Below, in pieces: positions 24,756 through 34,338 of a stretch of 64,000 bases of DNA. The DNA lies in the NCBI RefSeq assembly GCF_030817535.1, contig NZ_JAUSZL010000002.1, positions 1,984,001-2,048,000 on the forward strand, read 5' to 3'. Origin of the DNA: Streptomyces sp. V3I8 (lineage in GTDB: Bacteria > Actinomycetota > Actinomycetes > Streptomycetales > Streptomycetaceae). The first letter of the stretch is position 1; each line of letters opens with the position of its first letter. The position numbers and the translations under genes were made by a program. The notes under the pieces are model-generated. The model had not been told where the DNA came from. It made no database searches and worked only from the letters and a program-made list of their open reading frames with translations.

Positions 24756-26036
24756 ATGGTGCGCTGCGATGACCATGGCGATGTGCCAAGGAATAAATCG
24801 ATCATTATGCTGTCGGTCGGCCATGCCTGCGTGGACTTCTACCAAGGTGCCGTCGCGTCGCTGGTCCCGTTCTTCGTCGCTGAGCGCGCCTACAGCTACG
24901 CTGCGGTCTCGGGCATCGTGCTCGCCGCGTCTTTGCTGTCCTCGGTGGTCCAACCAGTGTTCGGTGTTCTCACCGACCACTGGGCGATGCCCTGGCTCCT
25001 GCCGGTGAGTACGGTCCTCGGCGGACTGGGGATTGCTCTGAGTGGCCTGAGTGGTTCCTACGCCCTAACACTGACGTTCGTGGCAGTGTCAGGTGTCGGA
25101 GTCGCTGCCTACCATCCCGAGTCCGCCCGCGTTGCGCGGCTGGTCAGCAGGGGCAGCCACAGCGCGATGAGCTGGTTCTCCCTCGGCGGCAACCTCGGCT
25201 TCGTCGCCGCGCCGCTCATGGTCACCGCCGTCGTCACTTCCGGCGGTCTGCGCCTGTCGCCACTGCTCGTGCTGCCAGCTCTCGCCGGGAGCGTGCTGTG
25301 CCTGCCCGTTCTGCGCGCACTGGAGAAGACAAGCCAGGGCGGCAGCGGCAGCGTGGTTGCGACGGGCGCCGACGACACGGTCTCGTTCATGAAGCTGTCG
25401 CTGGCTGTGGTCTGCCGGTCCATCGTCTTCGTCGGCCTGAGCACATTCATCTCGGTCTACGCCAAGCAGCGTCTGGGAGGCAATACGGCAGCGGGCACTG
25501 CTGCGCTGTTCGTGCTCTACCTCGGCGGCGCGGTGGGCTCCGTGCTCGGCGGCAGCCTGGCCAGCCGCTGGGACCGGGTGGTTGTCTCCCGCTGGTCGTT
25601 TCTCCTCACGGTCGCCGCCGTCGCGGGGATCGTGTTCATACCTGGCCCGGCGATCTACCTGTTCGTGGCGGTGACCTCCGCCGGCCTGTACGTCCCTTTC
25701 TCACTGCAGGTCACTCTCGGACAAGACTATCTACCCACGCGCATTGGCACTGCCAGCGGCATCACCCTCGGGCTGACCGTCAGCGTCGGCGGCCTGACCA
25801 GCCCTCTCATCGGCAGCGTTGCTGACGCGACCTCCCTGCGTACCGCCCTGACACCATTGATCCTGATGCCCGCCCTGAGCTGGTTGCTGTTCCGCACCCT
25901 GCCCGAACCCACCGCACCAAAGGCCACGACGGCGGCAGACCGGAGCGACACAGACGCCGAACTCTCACCCACTCGCGTCACCGCTGACCAACCTGCACAT
26001 CCGGCGGACGGACAGCCAAGCGGGCGGACGCCGTGA
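24756..26036 (+). CDS. MFS exporter, fosmidomycin-resistance (Fsr)-like
   Basis: A 426-residue integral membrane protein with about 12 hydrophobic segments. The start region (IIMLSVGHACVDFYQGAVAS), with the conserved His and Asp in the first helix, and GVAAYHPESARVAR are characteristic of the Fsr group of drug exporters. The Ser/Thr/Asp-rich C-terminal tail is cytoplasmic. The ATG at 24756 is chosen for a GGAAG site 6 nt upstream. Export by proton antiport is the family role; the natural substrate is unknown. The adjacent divergent AraC gene is the likely regulator. Confidence 0.92.
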   Translation: MVRCDDHGDVPRNKSIIMLSVGHACVDFYQGAVASLVPFFVAERAYSYAAVSGIVLAASLLSSVVQPVFGVLTDHWAMPWLLPVSTVLGGLGIALSGLSGSYALTLTFVAVSGVGVAAYHPESARVARLVSRGSHSAMSWFSLGGNLGFVAAPLMVTAVVTSGGLRLSPLLVLPALAGSVLCLPVLRALEKTSQGGSGSVVATGADDTVSFMKLSLAVVCRSIVFVGLSTFISVYAKQRLGGNTAAGTAALFVLYLGGAVGSVLGGSLASRWDRVVVSRWSFLLTVAAVAGIVFIPGPAIYLFVAVTSAGLYVPFSLQVTLGQDYLPTRIGTASGITLGLTVSVGGLTSPLIGSVADATSLRTALTPLILMPALSWLLFRTLPEPTAPKATTAADRSDTDAELSPTRVTADQPAHPADGQPSGRTP

Positions 26037-26299
26037 ACAGCTTGTCAAGCACGTTGTCGCAGGATATGTACGCCCTGAGTGACTGGAGCTGCCTGGCCAC
26101 TCAGCGACAGCCTTCGTGGCAGCTGCTGTCCAGTCACTCGGCGTCCGCAGGTGCAGTCGAGTACTGCCGGTGTACCTGTGACGCGCTGGTGGTCCTCTAC
26201 AAGGGTGAACTCGTGGCCTTCACCGGACCCCGGCACGCCTACGAGCTCGTGCACGGCAAGCGGTGAGACGTCGAGAACTTTGGCGGGGCCTGCGTTCAC

Positions 26300-26584
26300 T
26301 TCTTGGTGACGCAGGGCCGCGGTGAACACGTCATGTTCCCGTTGTGCCTCGGGCAGCCAGGGGATTTCATCGAAGAGGAAGCCGCGGTGGTTGTCCGGCA
26401 CCAGGCGTTCCAGTTCCGCGCCGGGCCGGTGCACGAGGACCCGGCGCAGCCGGCTGGTCTCCGAGCCGACGTGGCAGCCCGTGAAGGCGGTCAGTGACGA
26501 GACGGATGGTTCGTCGAGAAAGTCTTCCCTGTCGACGACAGGACGCGAGTGGGCGGGTACGGCGATGTCGGACGGCAATCGCAT
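26300..26584 (-). pseudogene. arcA: Arginine deiminase N-terminal fragment
   Basis: The ATG at 26584 has GGGAGA upstream. VGSETSRLRRVLVHRPGAEL, NHRGFLFDEIPWLPEAQREH and DVFTAAL match the N-terminus of arginine deiminase. Similarity stops after about 95 residues, and the remaining 85 codons of the open frame show no deiminase sequence. The catalytic His and Cys regions are absent. No other arginine-deiminase pathway genes are nearby. Confidence 0.75.
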
Positions 26585-26811
26585 ACGTCTCCCGGGTCTC
26601 GGCTGGTGCAGTGCTCAGGTGCGCTGGGTATCCGCGCGCCGGGAAGAGGGCACCAAGGATTCAGTCGGTGCCGTCGGCGACGAGTTGCAGGACGCGCACC
26701 CATGGGGATGTCATGCGGCTCACGCAAAAAAACAGGAGTCGAGAGGGACAACTGGTGTCCCCGGAGGCGCAACAAACACTGGGAACCGCCCTCTTGGGAC
26801 CGCAATGAAGA

Positions 26812-26839
26812 TTTTGACCCACTGTTTCGTAGGTCAAAA
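26812..26839. promoter_or_regulatory. Inverted repeat TTTTGACC-N12-GGTCAAAA
   Basis: Perfect 8-bp arms at 26812-26819 and 26832-26839 in AT-richer DNA. It is a possible operator, but no neighbouring gene start is placed to use it. Confidence 0.35.
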
Positions 26840-27246
26840 CGAGCGTATTCATTTACGTCGGTGCACCCGGTCCGCTATCGATGATCACTGCGATTGTTAC
26901 CCCATCCGAACGGCCCGAAGGATGTTTCACGGAGTCTTCACGCAAAATGCGAAGTCCTTTTGAGCTGCTCTTCAAGCAGTCATCGCCATGTGCACACCGG
27001 CGGCGTAGCACCCCAGAGCGCAGCCAGGCTGTTTGCCCCATAAAACAAGGGGTACTCGGTTTCCTTTTTCTTGCAGCTCCTTATTGGGATACTCTGCGTA
27101 GCCGCGCATCGATCTTTTCGGGATCGTATCGCATGGGACATCATGAACAGCAGTGGCGAAATCTGTTGGGTGCGCACCATGTTGAAACGCGTGGTCAGTG
27201 ATACCGCGAGACCTGCCGATTGCGGATGCCCTCGTGCTCCACCGCG

Positions 27247-27286
27247 CCGCGGCCACCGCAGCGGACGTCCGCTGCGGTGGCCGCGG
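27247..27286. terminator. Perfect 40-bp GC-rich palindrome without a loop
   Basis: The 20-nt arms 27247-27266 (CCGCGGCCACCGCAGCGGAC) and 27267-27286 are exact reverse complements. It lies about 330 bp past the stop of the hydrolase at 27620, where it could end transcription from either side; a cruciform or protein site is also possible. Confidence 0.45.
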
Positions 27287-27619
27287 TTCTCCTGATCGGT
27301 GCGCGGCCGGCCGAGGGCGCGTGCACGCGGTGTACGGCGAGCACGCCGAATCGATGCCGACCATGTGCCGACCCCCGAATTCGGCTTCCGGCAGACACTC
27401 GGTGCTGCTCCGCTCTCTCATGGCCCTGTTCCCAGCGTGCCCGCGTCCGCGTTCGTGTCCGGGCGAAGTCGGCGCTGTACGCGGCTGACGTGTTCGCGTC
27501 GGCGCCGAGCGAGGACCAACGGGCCGGGCCGAGGCCGACTGTTGCCTGCGGGGACCGATGCCGGACAGCCGCCGTCGCTCGATCCGGGGAGATTCCGCGA
27601 TACGACGTCGGTCGCTTCC

Positions 27620-28480
27620 TCATTGCAGGAACTGCAGGATCTGTCGCGCAGTGGTGTCGGGACGGCTGAAGTGCACCGCGTGGGCTGCGCCGGACACCAC
27701 GGCCAGTCGGCCGTCGAGCAGGCCGGTGCACACATGCTCGGCCCAAGGCTGCGGGGCAACACGATCCTTCGAGCCCCTCAACACCAGTGTCGGCACCTCG
27801 ATCTGGCCCAGACGCACGACGAAGGGGCCTGCCGCGTCCTGCTGCGCCTGGTGGAACATCGCAAGGAAGCGACCTGCTCCGGTGACCAGATAGTCCGCAG
27901 CGGCCAGGGCGAGGAGCGACGGCGGTTCCCTGGGTGCGTCGGCCAGCAGGCGCAGCAACTGCCGCGCCGGCGACAATGCCGTCGCGTCGAGGGCGGGGCC
28001 GATGAACACCATGCGTTGCACCAGGTGTGGGTGATCGGCGGCGAGGGCCGCAGTCGTCTGGCAGCCGACTGAGTTGGCAACCCAGACACAGGGGCCGATC
28101 GCCGCGGCGGTCTGCCAGCGCAGTAGCGTTTCCGCGGCCTCCTCGACAGCGGGAGTTCGTCGGACGGCCCGCCGGGAGCGTGCGCTGCCTGGCAGGTCGG
28201 GCACCAGCACGGTGCGTCCGGCAGCCGCCAGTGATCGGGCCAAAGGGGTGAAGTAGCGCCCCGACAGGCCGAGTCCGTGAACTAGGACAACCACGGCGCC
28301 TCTCGAGGGCCAGGGACCGAAGCGCCGGGTGTACAGCCCGGCCACACGCCCTTCTCGCCAGGTCACAGGCCGGGCAACGTGTTCGTCCACTGCGCGCGCG
28401 GCAACGACAGCCTTTTCTCCGGCGCCGACAGCAGGGGCCAGGACCTTGCGCAAGGCGGATGAAACATCGTGGAACACCAT
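27620..28480 (-). CDS. Alpha/beta-hydrolase
   Basis: A 286-residue hydrolase. The oxyanion motif VLVHGLGLSG, nucleophile elbow WVANSVGCQT (Ser in A-N-S-V-G), acid region LVLRGSKDRVAP and catalytic His in GAAHAVHFSRP are in order. The substrate is unknown; esterases, lactonases and C-C hydrolases share the fold. The ATG at 28480 has a GAGGACGAG site. The longer frame from 28666 adds a cysteine-rich stretch that I judge to be chance. It is monocistronic. Confidence 0.88.
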   Translation of the reverse strand: MVFHDVSSALRKVLAPAVGAGEKAVVAARAVDEHVARPVTWREGRVAGLYTRRFGPWPSRGAVVVLVHGLGLSGRYFTPLARSLAAAGRTVLVPDLPGSARSRRAVRRTPAVEEAAETLLRWQTAAAIGPCVWVANSVGCQTTAALAADHPHLVQRMVFIGPALDATALSPARQLLRLLADAPREPPSLLALAAADYLVTGAGRFLAMFHQAQQDAAGPFVVRLGQIEVPTLVLRGSKDRVAPQPWAEHVCTGLLDGRLAVVSGAAHAVHFSRPDTTARQILQFLQ

Positions 28481-29224
28481 CTCGTCCTCGGCTCCGTTCC
28501 ATGCGCACGCGCCGACAGGGGCATCGGCATGGAAACAGTTCGGACAGATGCAGTCATGGCATGCAGTACAGCTCTCGTCGTTCTTCGACGTCACGTCCGC
28601 CGCACCCGCCGTGGCGGATCGCCTCCCTCGACGGCTGTCGCCCTCCTCGCCCATTCGCCGTTTCACTTCTCCGTACGCTTCGACGAGTCACCGTGCCGGA
28701 ACATTCCATTCCTGTTGGTGTCCACGAGATCACCCTTGTCCATGAGGTCATGGGGGGGGGGAACCGGGCCGGTGCGTTCTCGGAAAAGCCCATGAGAACG
28801 CCGGTGCGCAGCGATCCAGGGACATCACCTCTATGGGTTCGGTCACTTGGTCCGTATACCCACACACAGAAACGACAGCGCGGTGAGTCGCCGAGGTCGC
28901 CGCCGACAGGGAGGAGGACATCTTCCGACAGGTATGCGCAGCGGAAAGGGCTGCGTGTGGACGACGCGACTCTCAGAGGGTGCAGCAAGAGTCGCCTCTG
29001 CTCTCGTTCCGGGACCCGCCGTGGGCCGGATGCGCCAGATATGACTATTTCCCCCGCTGGTAGAGCCACCGCCTACATCGGCCGGTAGAACCCCGGCCTC
29101 GGAGAACTCAGTACAGCCGTTGGTACTGAGAGCGATCATGGTTGGCTGGCATACCAGCTGAGGGCTCCGCCGGGGTTTGCGGAGAGATCGCCGGGCCGGT
29201 GCCGGGGCTGGCCACGGTCCGCTC
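28481..29224. other. Gene-free stretch
   Basis: No frame shows family motifs. A run of nine G residues lies at about 28752-28760. The end of this stretch (near 29165) may hold a remnant Tn3-type terminal repeat. Confidence 0.45.
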
Positions 29225-29380
29225 GTGCCGGTGGAGTTCCTGACTGATGAGCAGGCCGAGACGTACGGGAAGTTCGCTGAGGAGCCAACCCGCCTCGGGT
29301 TGAAGCCGTTCTTCTTCCTAGACCACGTCGACCGCGATCTGGTCGCCTTGAACGGCTGGTCCAGCCCGGACAGGCTCAGG
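29225..29380 (+). pseudogene. Tn3-family transposase N-terminal fragment
   Basis: From GTG 29225, VEFLTDEQAETYGKFAEEP and KPFFFLDHVDRDLVAL match the start of Tn3-family transposases (DUF4158 region). Only about 45 residues remain before the frame runs into the SDR relic on the other strand. Confidence 0.65.
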
Positions 29381-29990
29381 ACCAGGCCATCTCGCCGTGG
29401 CGGGAGATGAAGCGCCCGGTTCCGGCGCCGGACCCCTCGGTGGTGAGGGCCACGATCGCGTCCGTGCCCTCGGTGACGGTCTGGGGACCGCTGTGACCGT
29501 TGAGGTCGGTTGCGGTGTAGCCGGGACCGGCGGCGTTGACGCGGATGCCCTTCAGTTCCCTGGCGTACTGCGTGGTCAGCATCGTCAGCGCCGCCTTCGA
29601 GGACGTGTACAGCGGCGACAGGGCATGCGACTCGGACCGGTCGGGGTCGTGGGTGACGGCAAGGGAACCTATGCCGCTGCTGACGTTGACGATCACAGGG
29701 GCGTCCGAACGGCGCAGCAGCGGCAGGAACGCGGTGGTGGCACGAATGACACCGATGACGTTGACGTCGAAAACGGCGAGGGCATCGGCGGCGGTGAGGT
29801 CCCCGGGATCGCCGGCGGCACCGTGCACACCGGCGTTGTTGATCAAAACGTCGATCCTGCCCTCGTGTCCGGCGACATTCGTGGCCGCGGCGGCCACGGA
29901 CGCGTCATCCCTCACGTCGACAGGAAGCAACACCTTGATTCTCTGCGATCCCTTACCGGGTTGCAGCCCGGACCCCGACGGCGAACGCAT
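29376..29990 (-). pseudogene. SDR paralogue lacking its N-terminal cofactor motif
   Basis: The 204-codon frame carries LINNAGVHG, VNVSSGIGSLAV and YTSSKAALTMLTTQYAREL, closely matching the SDR at 22058 from VDVRDDASV onward. The first ~50 residues with TGxxxxxG are missing; the start MRSPSGSGLQPG is unrelated. It therefore cannot bind cofactor normally. It abuts the Tn3 fragment, so a rearrangement probably cut it. Confidence 0.7.
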
Positions 29991-30160
29991 ACGGAAGGCC
30001 GATGGCCCGGGGCTCCCCCAGGGAATGTTGGACGTGGGGTCGTACGCAGTGGCGTCGATCCTGGCGATGCGACGGACCGGCCCGTCGATGCTCGCCGTGT
30101 GGGCCGGTCCCTCCTACCTGTCAGGCGGGCCTGGGCCTGGGCCTGGGATGATCCAATCCC

Positions 30161-30634
30161 TCAGGCGATCCAGGTGCCTGGCGCGCAGGCGGAGGCGGTC
30201 ACCCAGGCGTGAGAGGCGATGGAGTCGTCCATACTGTACGAACCACCGGAGTACGTGTTGTCTGCGAGGCTGTCCGCATACTTCTCGCCCGGTGCGAGGC
30301 AGCCGTATGATTGGGAGTTGTAGTTCGCGTTCCAGTAGAAGGCGACGACGTCCTTCCCACCGATGGTTCCGCTGTTCATGACGGACGAGGCTACGTTCAA
30401 GTCGTTGGCGAACGGGCCGACGCCGTCATCCCAGTTGGGGTCGTTGCCTTGTGTCGCGCCAAGGAGAGCACCTGAGCAGTCGTATCCGTCCCAGGCCCTG
30501 ACGTATCCGTCCCGTCCCGGCCATTTGGACATGCAGCCCGGCCCCTGAGCGGTTGCTTGCGCGGAGGCGGCCGGGACTGCGAGGCCGAGGGCGGTCAGTC
30601 CGAGGACTGCGGCGACTGTACCGATTTTGCGCAT
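30161..30634 (-). CDS. Small secreted protein, I36-like
   Basis: A 157-residue exported protein. The signal peptide is MRKIGTVAAVLGLTALGLA ending around ASAQA. The mature part has CMSKWPGRDGYVRAWDGYDC, an asparagine-rich middle (YWNANYNSQSYGCLAPGEKY) and a C-terminal cysteine. Cysteine spacing and size recall the I36/beta-gamma-crystallin-like inhibitors, less clearly than at 9821. The ATG at 30634 has GGGAGAA upstream. It is followed by no co-oriented partner within 75 bp other than the lipoprotein gene upstream. Confidence 0.78.
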   Translation of the reverse strand: MRKIGTVAAVLGLTALGLAVPAASAQATAQGPGCMSKWPGRDGYVRAWDGYDCSGALLGATQGNDPNWDDGVGPFANDLNVASSVMNSGTIGGKDVVAFYWNANYNSQSYGCLAPGEKYADSLADNTYSGGSYSMDDSIASHAWVTASACAPGTWIA

Positions 30635-30708
30635 GATTCTCCCTGCTCGTCTGCCTCGTTGGAGGCATAGTGGTGGTCCACTGCCCGACGGGCGTGGAAG
30701 CTGGTGGG

Positions 30709-31647
30709 TCAGGCCCGGGGGCCGACGATTCGCTGCGCGCGTGTGAGTGCCTCGCGCTGGATGCGGCGGCTGGTATCGATTGCTTCGCCGTACTTGTCGC
30801 GCAGCTTGTTCAGGTAGTGCGTCTCCCGGTTGGTGCCGATCGACCTCAGGGACGCGTCCCTGGCGCAGGTGGCGTCGGCGACGGCGAGCCGCCGCTCGGC
30901 TGCGAAGGTCTTGGCCGAGGCACTGTTCACAGACTGTCCCTTCGCCGCCTGACGTGCTTCCCCGGGATTCCCGTAGGGGTGGCCGACTCGTCGCATGCAT
31001 CGTGACCAGGCGTTGAGGGCTGTAGTGAACTGTTTGTCCCTCATTACGTCAGAGACGTAAAGTTGCTGAAGGTTCATGGAGATCTTGTCAGCCCTGAACC
31101 ACGCACGAGTGTCGCCGTACAGCTTCTTCTCCGCCTCGGCCACGCAACCGCCCATCTGCCGGTTGACCGTTCTACCCCCAGGGACCTCGGCCGTGATCAC
31201 CTGCGCGTCGATCCCCCCGTCCATAGCCTCGTCGTACGCCTTCCGCCGTTCTTCCGAAAGGCCTTTGCGGTAGACGAGGTTTGGGTTGTTGAGCCGTGCG
31301 CGGTCCTCCTTGGCCGCGATGCGGCTGCCGTACCCGTGTTTACGGGCCCAGGCGACGTCATCCGCCACATAGCCGAGCGTGCGGCTTTCCTCCAGACTTA
31401 GCCGCTCCGCCTCCCAGTATGTGAAGCCGTGCCGGTTCAAACACTGTTTGATCAGCCGCTGTTCGGCATCCGCGACCCGCAACTGTTCGGTATCGGTCAA
31501 CGGCTGAAGCGCGCCGACCGGGACGCGCGTCGCGTCCTGCGAGGCCGCAGTGCCGGAGCAGCCGGTCGCCACGACCGCGGCTGCAGCGACGGCCAGCATC
31601 GCCACGGCCCCACCCCTGGCTGTGATGCTCGGCGAGTCGCTGGGCAT
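30709..31647 (-). CDS. Lipoprotein of unknown function
   Basis: A 312-residue protein with a lipoprotein signal (AVAAAAVVATGCSG; the Cys would be lipidated) after a short basic start. The exported part is helical and charged, with three regions around single cysteines (KQCLNRHGFTYWEAE, GGCVAEAEKKLYGDTRAWF, WSRCMRRVGHPYGNP). This CLxxxGF / CMxxxG pattern is common in Streptomyces surface lipoproteins of unknown role. The start at 31647 has GGGGTGGGAG directly upstream. Confidence 0.85.
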   Translation of the reverse strand: MPSDSPSITARGGAVAMLAVAAAAVVATGCSGTAASQDATRVPVGALQPLTDTEQLRVADAEQRLIKQCLNRHGFTYWEAERLSLEESRTLGYVADDVAWARKHGYGSRIAAKEDRARLNNPNLVYRKGLSEERRKAYDEAMDGGIDAQVITAEVPGGRTVNRQMGGCVAEAEKKLYGDTRAWFRADKISMNLQQLYVSDVMRDKQFTTALNAWSRCMRRVGHPYGNPGEARQAAKGQSVNSASAKTFAAERRLAVADATCARDASLRSIGTNRETHYLNKLRDKYGEAIDTSRRIQREALTRAQRIVGPRA

Positions 31648-31751
31648 CTCCCACCCCTCTCGGACGGTTTGGCATTCGGTGGTCCTGAGTCTGTGCTCCG
31701 GGCTCCCGTTGCCACACTTGCTTTAGGCCTCAGCCGAAGTGAATCGCGGGT

Positions 31752-32774
31752 TCAGCCCCGGCTTTCCTTGCCCAGACCCGGACTCGGACCCGGAGTCCGC
31801 GCGCCGAGAAGTTGCAGGCCCAACGGAGTTACTGAGTGCAGAACGTATTTGCCTTCGCGGCGGCTGACCACCAAGCCTGTATCACGCAGGATGCTGAGTT
31901 GCGCACTGGCGCTGGGCAGGGACACCCGAACGGCGTCGGCGAGTTCTGAAGTGGTGCGGGACATTTGGTCGGCCGCCTCGGCGAGGAGCGCCGCGCGGGT
32001 ACGGCCGAGCAGATGCACCAGTTTTTGACGCGTGCCGTAAGCATCACTGAGCAGAGTCTTCTTGACCGGATAGACCAGTACTGGTGTCAGCGACGGGTCC
32101 GCAAGGGCGGTCGGTCGGCGCCAGCAGAAGTATGAGGGGAGGAGAAGCAGGCCGCGCCCGCCCAGGTGGAGATCCCTGTCGACTGGGTAATCCACTTCCA
32201 GCACCGGTGGGTTCCACTGCGCCAGCGGACGCAGGCCATTGAGCAGCGACTGCGTGCCGCCTTCCAGCAGGGAACGAGTCCGTAGGGCGACGTCGGAGCC
32301 GACCTGGGTGCGGATGTCGTCCCAGAACGGCCCCAGCAGTGCGCCGTGGTAGGTGTGCAGTGCGCCTGTCAGGGACTTGAGCCCGCCGGACCCCGCTCTC
32401 GCCAGCGACTCAGTCCGGGAGAAACCCGGGCGGAACTTTGCCAGCCGGGTCAGCTCATGGACTAACTGCCCACGAGGCGTGCGGAGTATCTGATCGAGAC
32501 CGTCAGCCAGGCTGCCGCCGATAACCGGCGGTGTGAGGAAGTCCGGGATGTAGCCGGCGTCGGGGATCACCGTCCGCAGCAGAGACACGACGCCACGCAG
32601 GTCGGGGTCGCTGCGAAGTTGGGCATAGGCGCAACGGCGCCAGGAGCCAAAGTCGAGCGGCCCCTGACGCGTCTGTAACCGGCAGACGCTACAGATCAGT
32701 TCCCAAAGTGGGTCGGGCCGCGGAGCGATCCGAATGTTCTGCAGGTCCTGGTGGGTGAAATGAATACGCAGCAT
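31752..32774 (-). CDS. ArsR-like winged-helix transcriptional regulator (340 aa)
   Basis: The C-terminal winged helix is clear (MSRTTSELADAVRVSLPSAS, AQLSILRDTGLVVSRREG, KYVLHSVTPLG). The preceding ~230 residues are the uncharacterised N-terminal domain of the long Streptomyces ArsR-like proteins. There is no metal-binding cysteine cluster, so a metal sensor role is unlikely. The ATG at 32774 has GAGAGAGACC upstream; the longer frame from 32861 adds Arg/Pro-rich residues. The targets are unknown. Confidence 0.85.
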   Translation of the reverse strand: MLRIHFTHQDLQNIRIAPRPDPLWELICSVCRLQTRQGPLDFGSWRRCAYAQLRSDPDLRGVVSLLRTVIPDAGYIPDFLTPPVIGGSLADGLDQILRTPRGQLVHELTRLAKFRPGFSRTESLARAGSGGLKSLTGALHTYHGALLGPFWDDIRTQVGSDVALRTRSLLEGGTQSLLNGLRPLAQWNPPVLEVDYPVDRDLHLGGRGLLLLPSYFCWRRPTALADPSLTPVLVYPVKKTLLSDAYGTRQKLVHLLGRTRAALLAEAADQMSRTTSELADAVRVSLPSASAQLSILRDTGLVVSRREGKYVLHSVTPLGLQLLGARTPGPSPGLGKESRG

Positions 32775-33060
32775 GGTCTCTCTCAGGCATGGTGCGCCGC
32801 GGCCTCTCCTGGGCGGAGCGTTTGACGTCAAGACGAATGCCCCCTGCCGCAGTTGCTCCAAGGTCTCCCCTTGCCCAGGTGCACCCGACGCCCGTGGTCA
32901 CCCCGTCCACTCACCGGCTTCTACGCACCCGAATACTTGGCAGCGTGATCAACGAGTACAGATGCGCGGCCTGACCAGCGGCGACGAATTTCCGGACGGC
33001 ACAAGTCCCGACGAGTGCCACGTTTGGGGACGCGACGGCAGGGTGAACGCAAGAGCCTTG

Positions 33061-33633
33061 TCAGCGCACGACGTCGAAGACGTTCTTCTGCAGGCCGTTG
33101 GCGTAGGCCTCGTGCTCGACGAGCTTCAGCTTCTGGGTGTCCTTGTCGGTGGCGCTGAAGAGCCGCTTGCCCGCGCCGAGCAGCAGCGGAAAAACGAGCA
33201 GGTGGTAGCGGTCGATCAGTCCGGCGTCCGAAAGGGCCTGGTTCAGGGCGGCACTGCCGTGAACGATGATCGGCCCGCCTTCGGTCTCCTTCAGCGCGGC
33301 GACCTCCTCGAGCGAGCGCAAGATCGTGGTCTTGCCCCAGTTCGAGACCAGGTCGTCCTCGGTGACAGTGGTGGAGACGACATACTTCGGCATCACCTTG
33401 TAGCCGGCGAAGTCCTCCATGTCGGGCCATACAGGGCTGAACGCCTCGTAGCTGGTGCGGCCCATCAGTATCGCGGTGGCTTCCTCCTGTTCCCGGCCCT
33501 TGATCTCGAACGCCTCGGGGAGGAACTCGACATCCTTGAACGTCCAGCCCGCATTCCGGTATCCGGGGTCGCCACCGGGGCCCTCCACGACGCCGTCGAG
33601 GGATATGAAGGCAGAGCTGATCAGGGTGCGCAT
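33061..33633 (-). CDS. Dihydrofolate-reductase-family protein (RibD C-terminal-like)
   Basis: A 190-residue protein of the DHFR/RibD-C fold. LISSAFISLDGVVEGPGGDP, ILMGRTSYEAFSPVWP, KYVVSTTV and IIVHGSAALNQAL are the usual landmarks, the last two contacting NADPH. These YyaP/YwjB-like proteins are reductases of unknown substrate. The ATG at 33633 has a CGAGGAA site; the 29 residues before it are not conserved-looking. Confidence 0.92.
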   Translation of the reverse strand: MRTLISSAFISLDGVVEGPGGDPGYRNAGWTFKDVEFLPEAFEIKGREQEEATAILMGRTSYEAFSPVWPDMEDFAGYKVMPKYVVSTTVTEDDLVSNWGKTTILRSLEEVAALKETEGGPIIVHGSAALNQALSDAGLIDRYHLLVFPLLLGAGKRLFSATDKDTQKLKLVEHEAYANGLQKNVFDVVR

Positions 33634-33899
33634 CTGGGGTTCCTCGGTATCTCGTATCTGGTTCTCGGCAGGTTCCGGTCCGTGCGCGCTTCGACCACGC
33701 TCGTGGCTGCGGTGCACCAATCATGATCTATGACTGTGGATCATGGAGAAACTCATCGGTCGCCGCCCGCTCCTTGCGGCGCCTTCGAACGTCCGGACCA
33801 CCTCAGCGAGCCACACGCAGGCCTGGTCGCCAGAACTACCAGCAGCCCAAAAACGACAAGCAGTGCATGACCCGCCGCAACCAGTGCCGCGACATCAGC

Positions 33900-34237
33900 C
33901 TGCAGCCGGCTGGGATCGGCTGATGCCCGGGTAGCAGTACCTGCTGGAAATGCTCGGCATCGAGGCGTCCGCGGAGGGTGAGGCGGTGGTGCCGGTGCGG
34001 CGGTCGCAGGACGAACGCTGGAACACCAACCTTGCTGCCGCCCGCCAGTTCCACACCCGCAAAGGTCACCTGCGCCCTGCCCGCAAGCACGTCGAAATAA
34101 TCGACGTGCACGGAGGCGGAGAGAGCGAGCGGGAAGCGGTGAAGCTTAGGGCATGGCTCGACAACACCCGTCGCCGGGTGGGGAAGCTGAGTGCGCAGCG
34201 GCGGGCTGCACTCGATGGACTCGGCATGCACTGGTAG
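33900..34237 (+). pseudogene. Helicase-associated (HA) domain remnant of a large helicase
   Basis: LLEMLGIEASAEGEAVVPVR, RSQDERWNTNLAAARQFHTR, KLRAWLDNTRRRVGKLS and AALDGLGMHW form one helicase-associated repeat, ending naturally at TAG 34235. An in-frame TAG (33932-33934, LMPG-stop-QYLL) interrupts it and nothing of the helicase core remains. Such HA-repeat helicases are frequent on Streptomyces chromosome arms and linear plasmids. Confidence 0.72.
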
Positions 34238-34338
34238 AGCCCGGTGCACATCTGCGAGCTTCCCGCTCCGGGAATGCGTGTAGCGGAGGGCTGTGGGAGG
34301 CACAGGTGACCGATTCGGCTTTCCCTCGTCCATAGCGG

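Larger units (their letters stand above)
26585..27619. other. Gene-free, relatively AT-rich stretch
   Basis: About 1 kb without a supported gene. The segment 26800-27180 has lower GC than its surroundings and loses the three-base GC pattern. It contains the inverted repeat at 26812-26839 and a 40-bp perfect palindrome at 27247-27286. Confidence 0.55.

Noticed and set aside
28481..28666. Cysteine-rich N-terminal extension (SCTACHDCICPNC) of the hydrolase
   Set aside because: A good ribosome site before ATG 28480 and the normal hydrolase start there make the extension likely untranslated; no family with this fusion is known to me.
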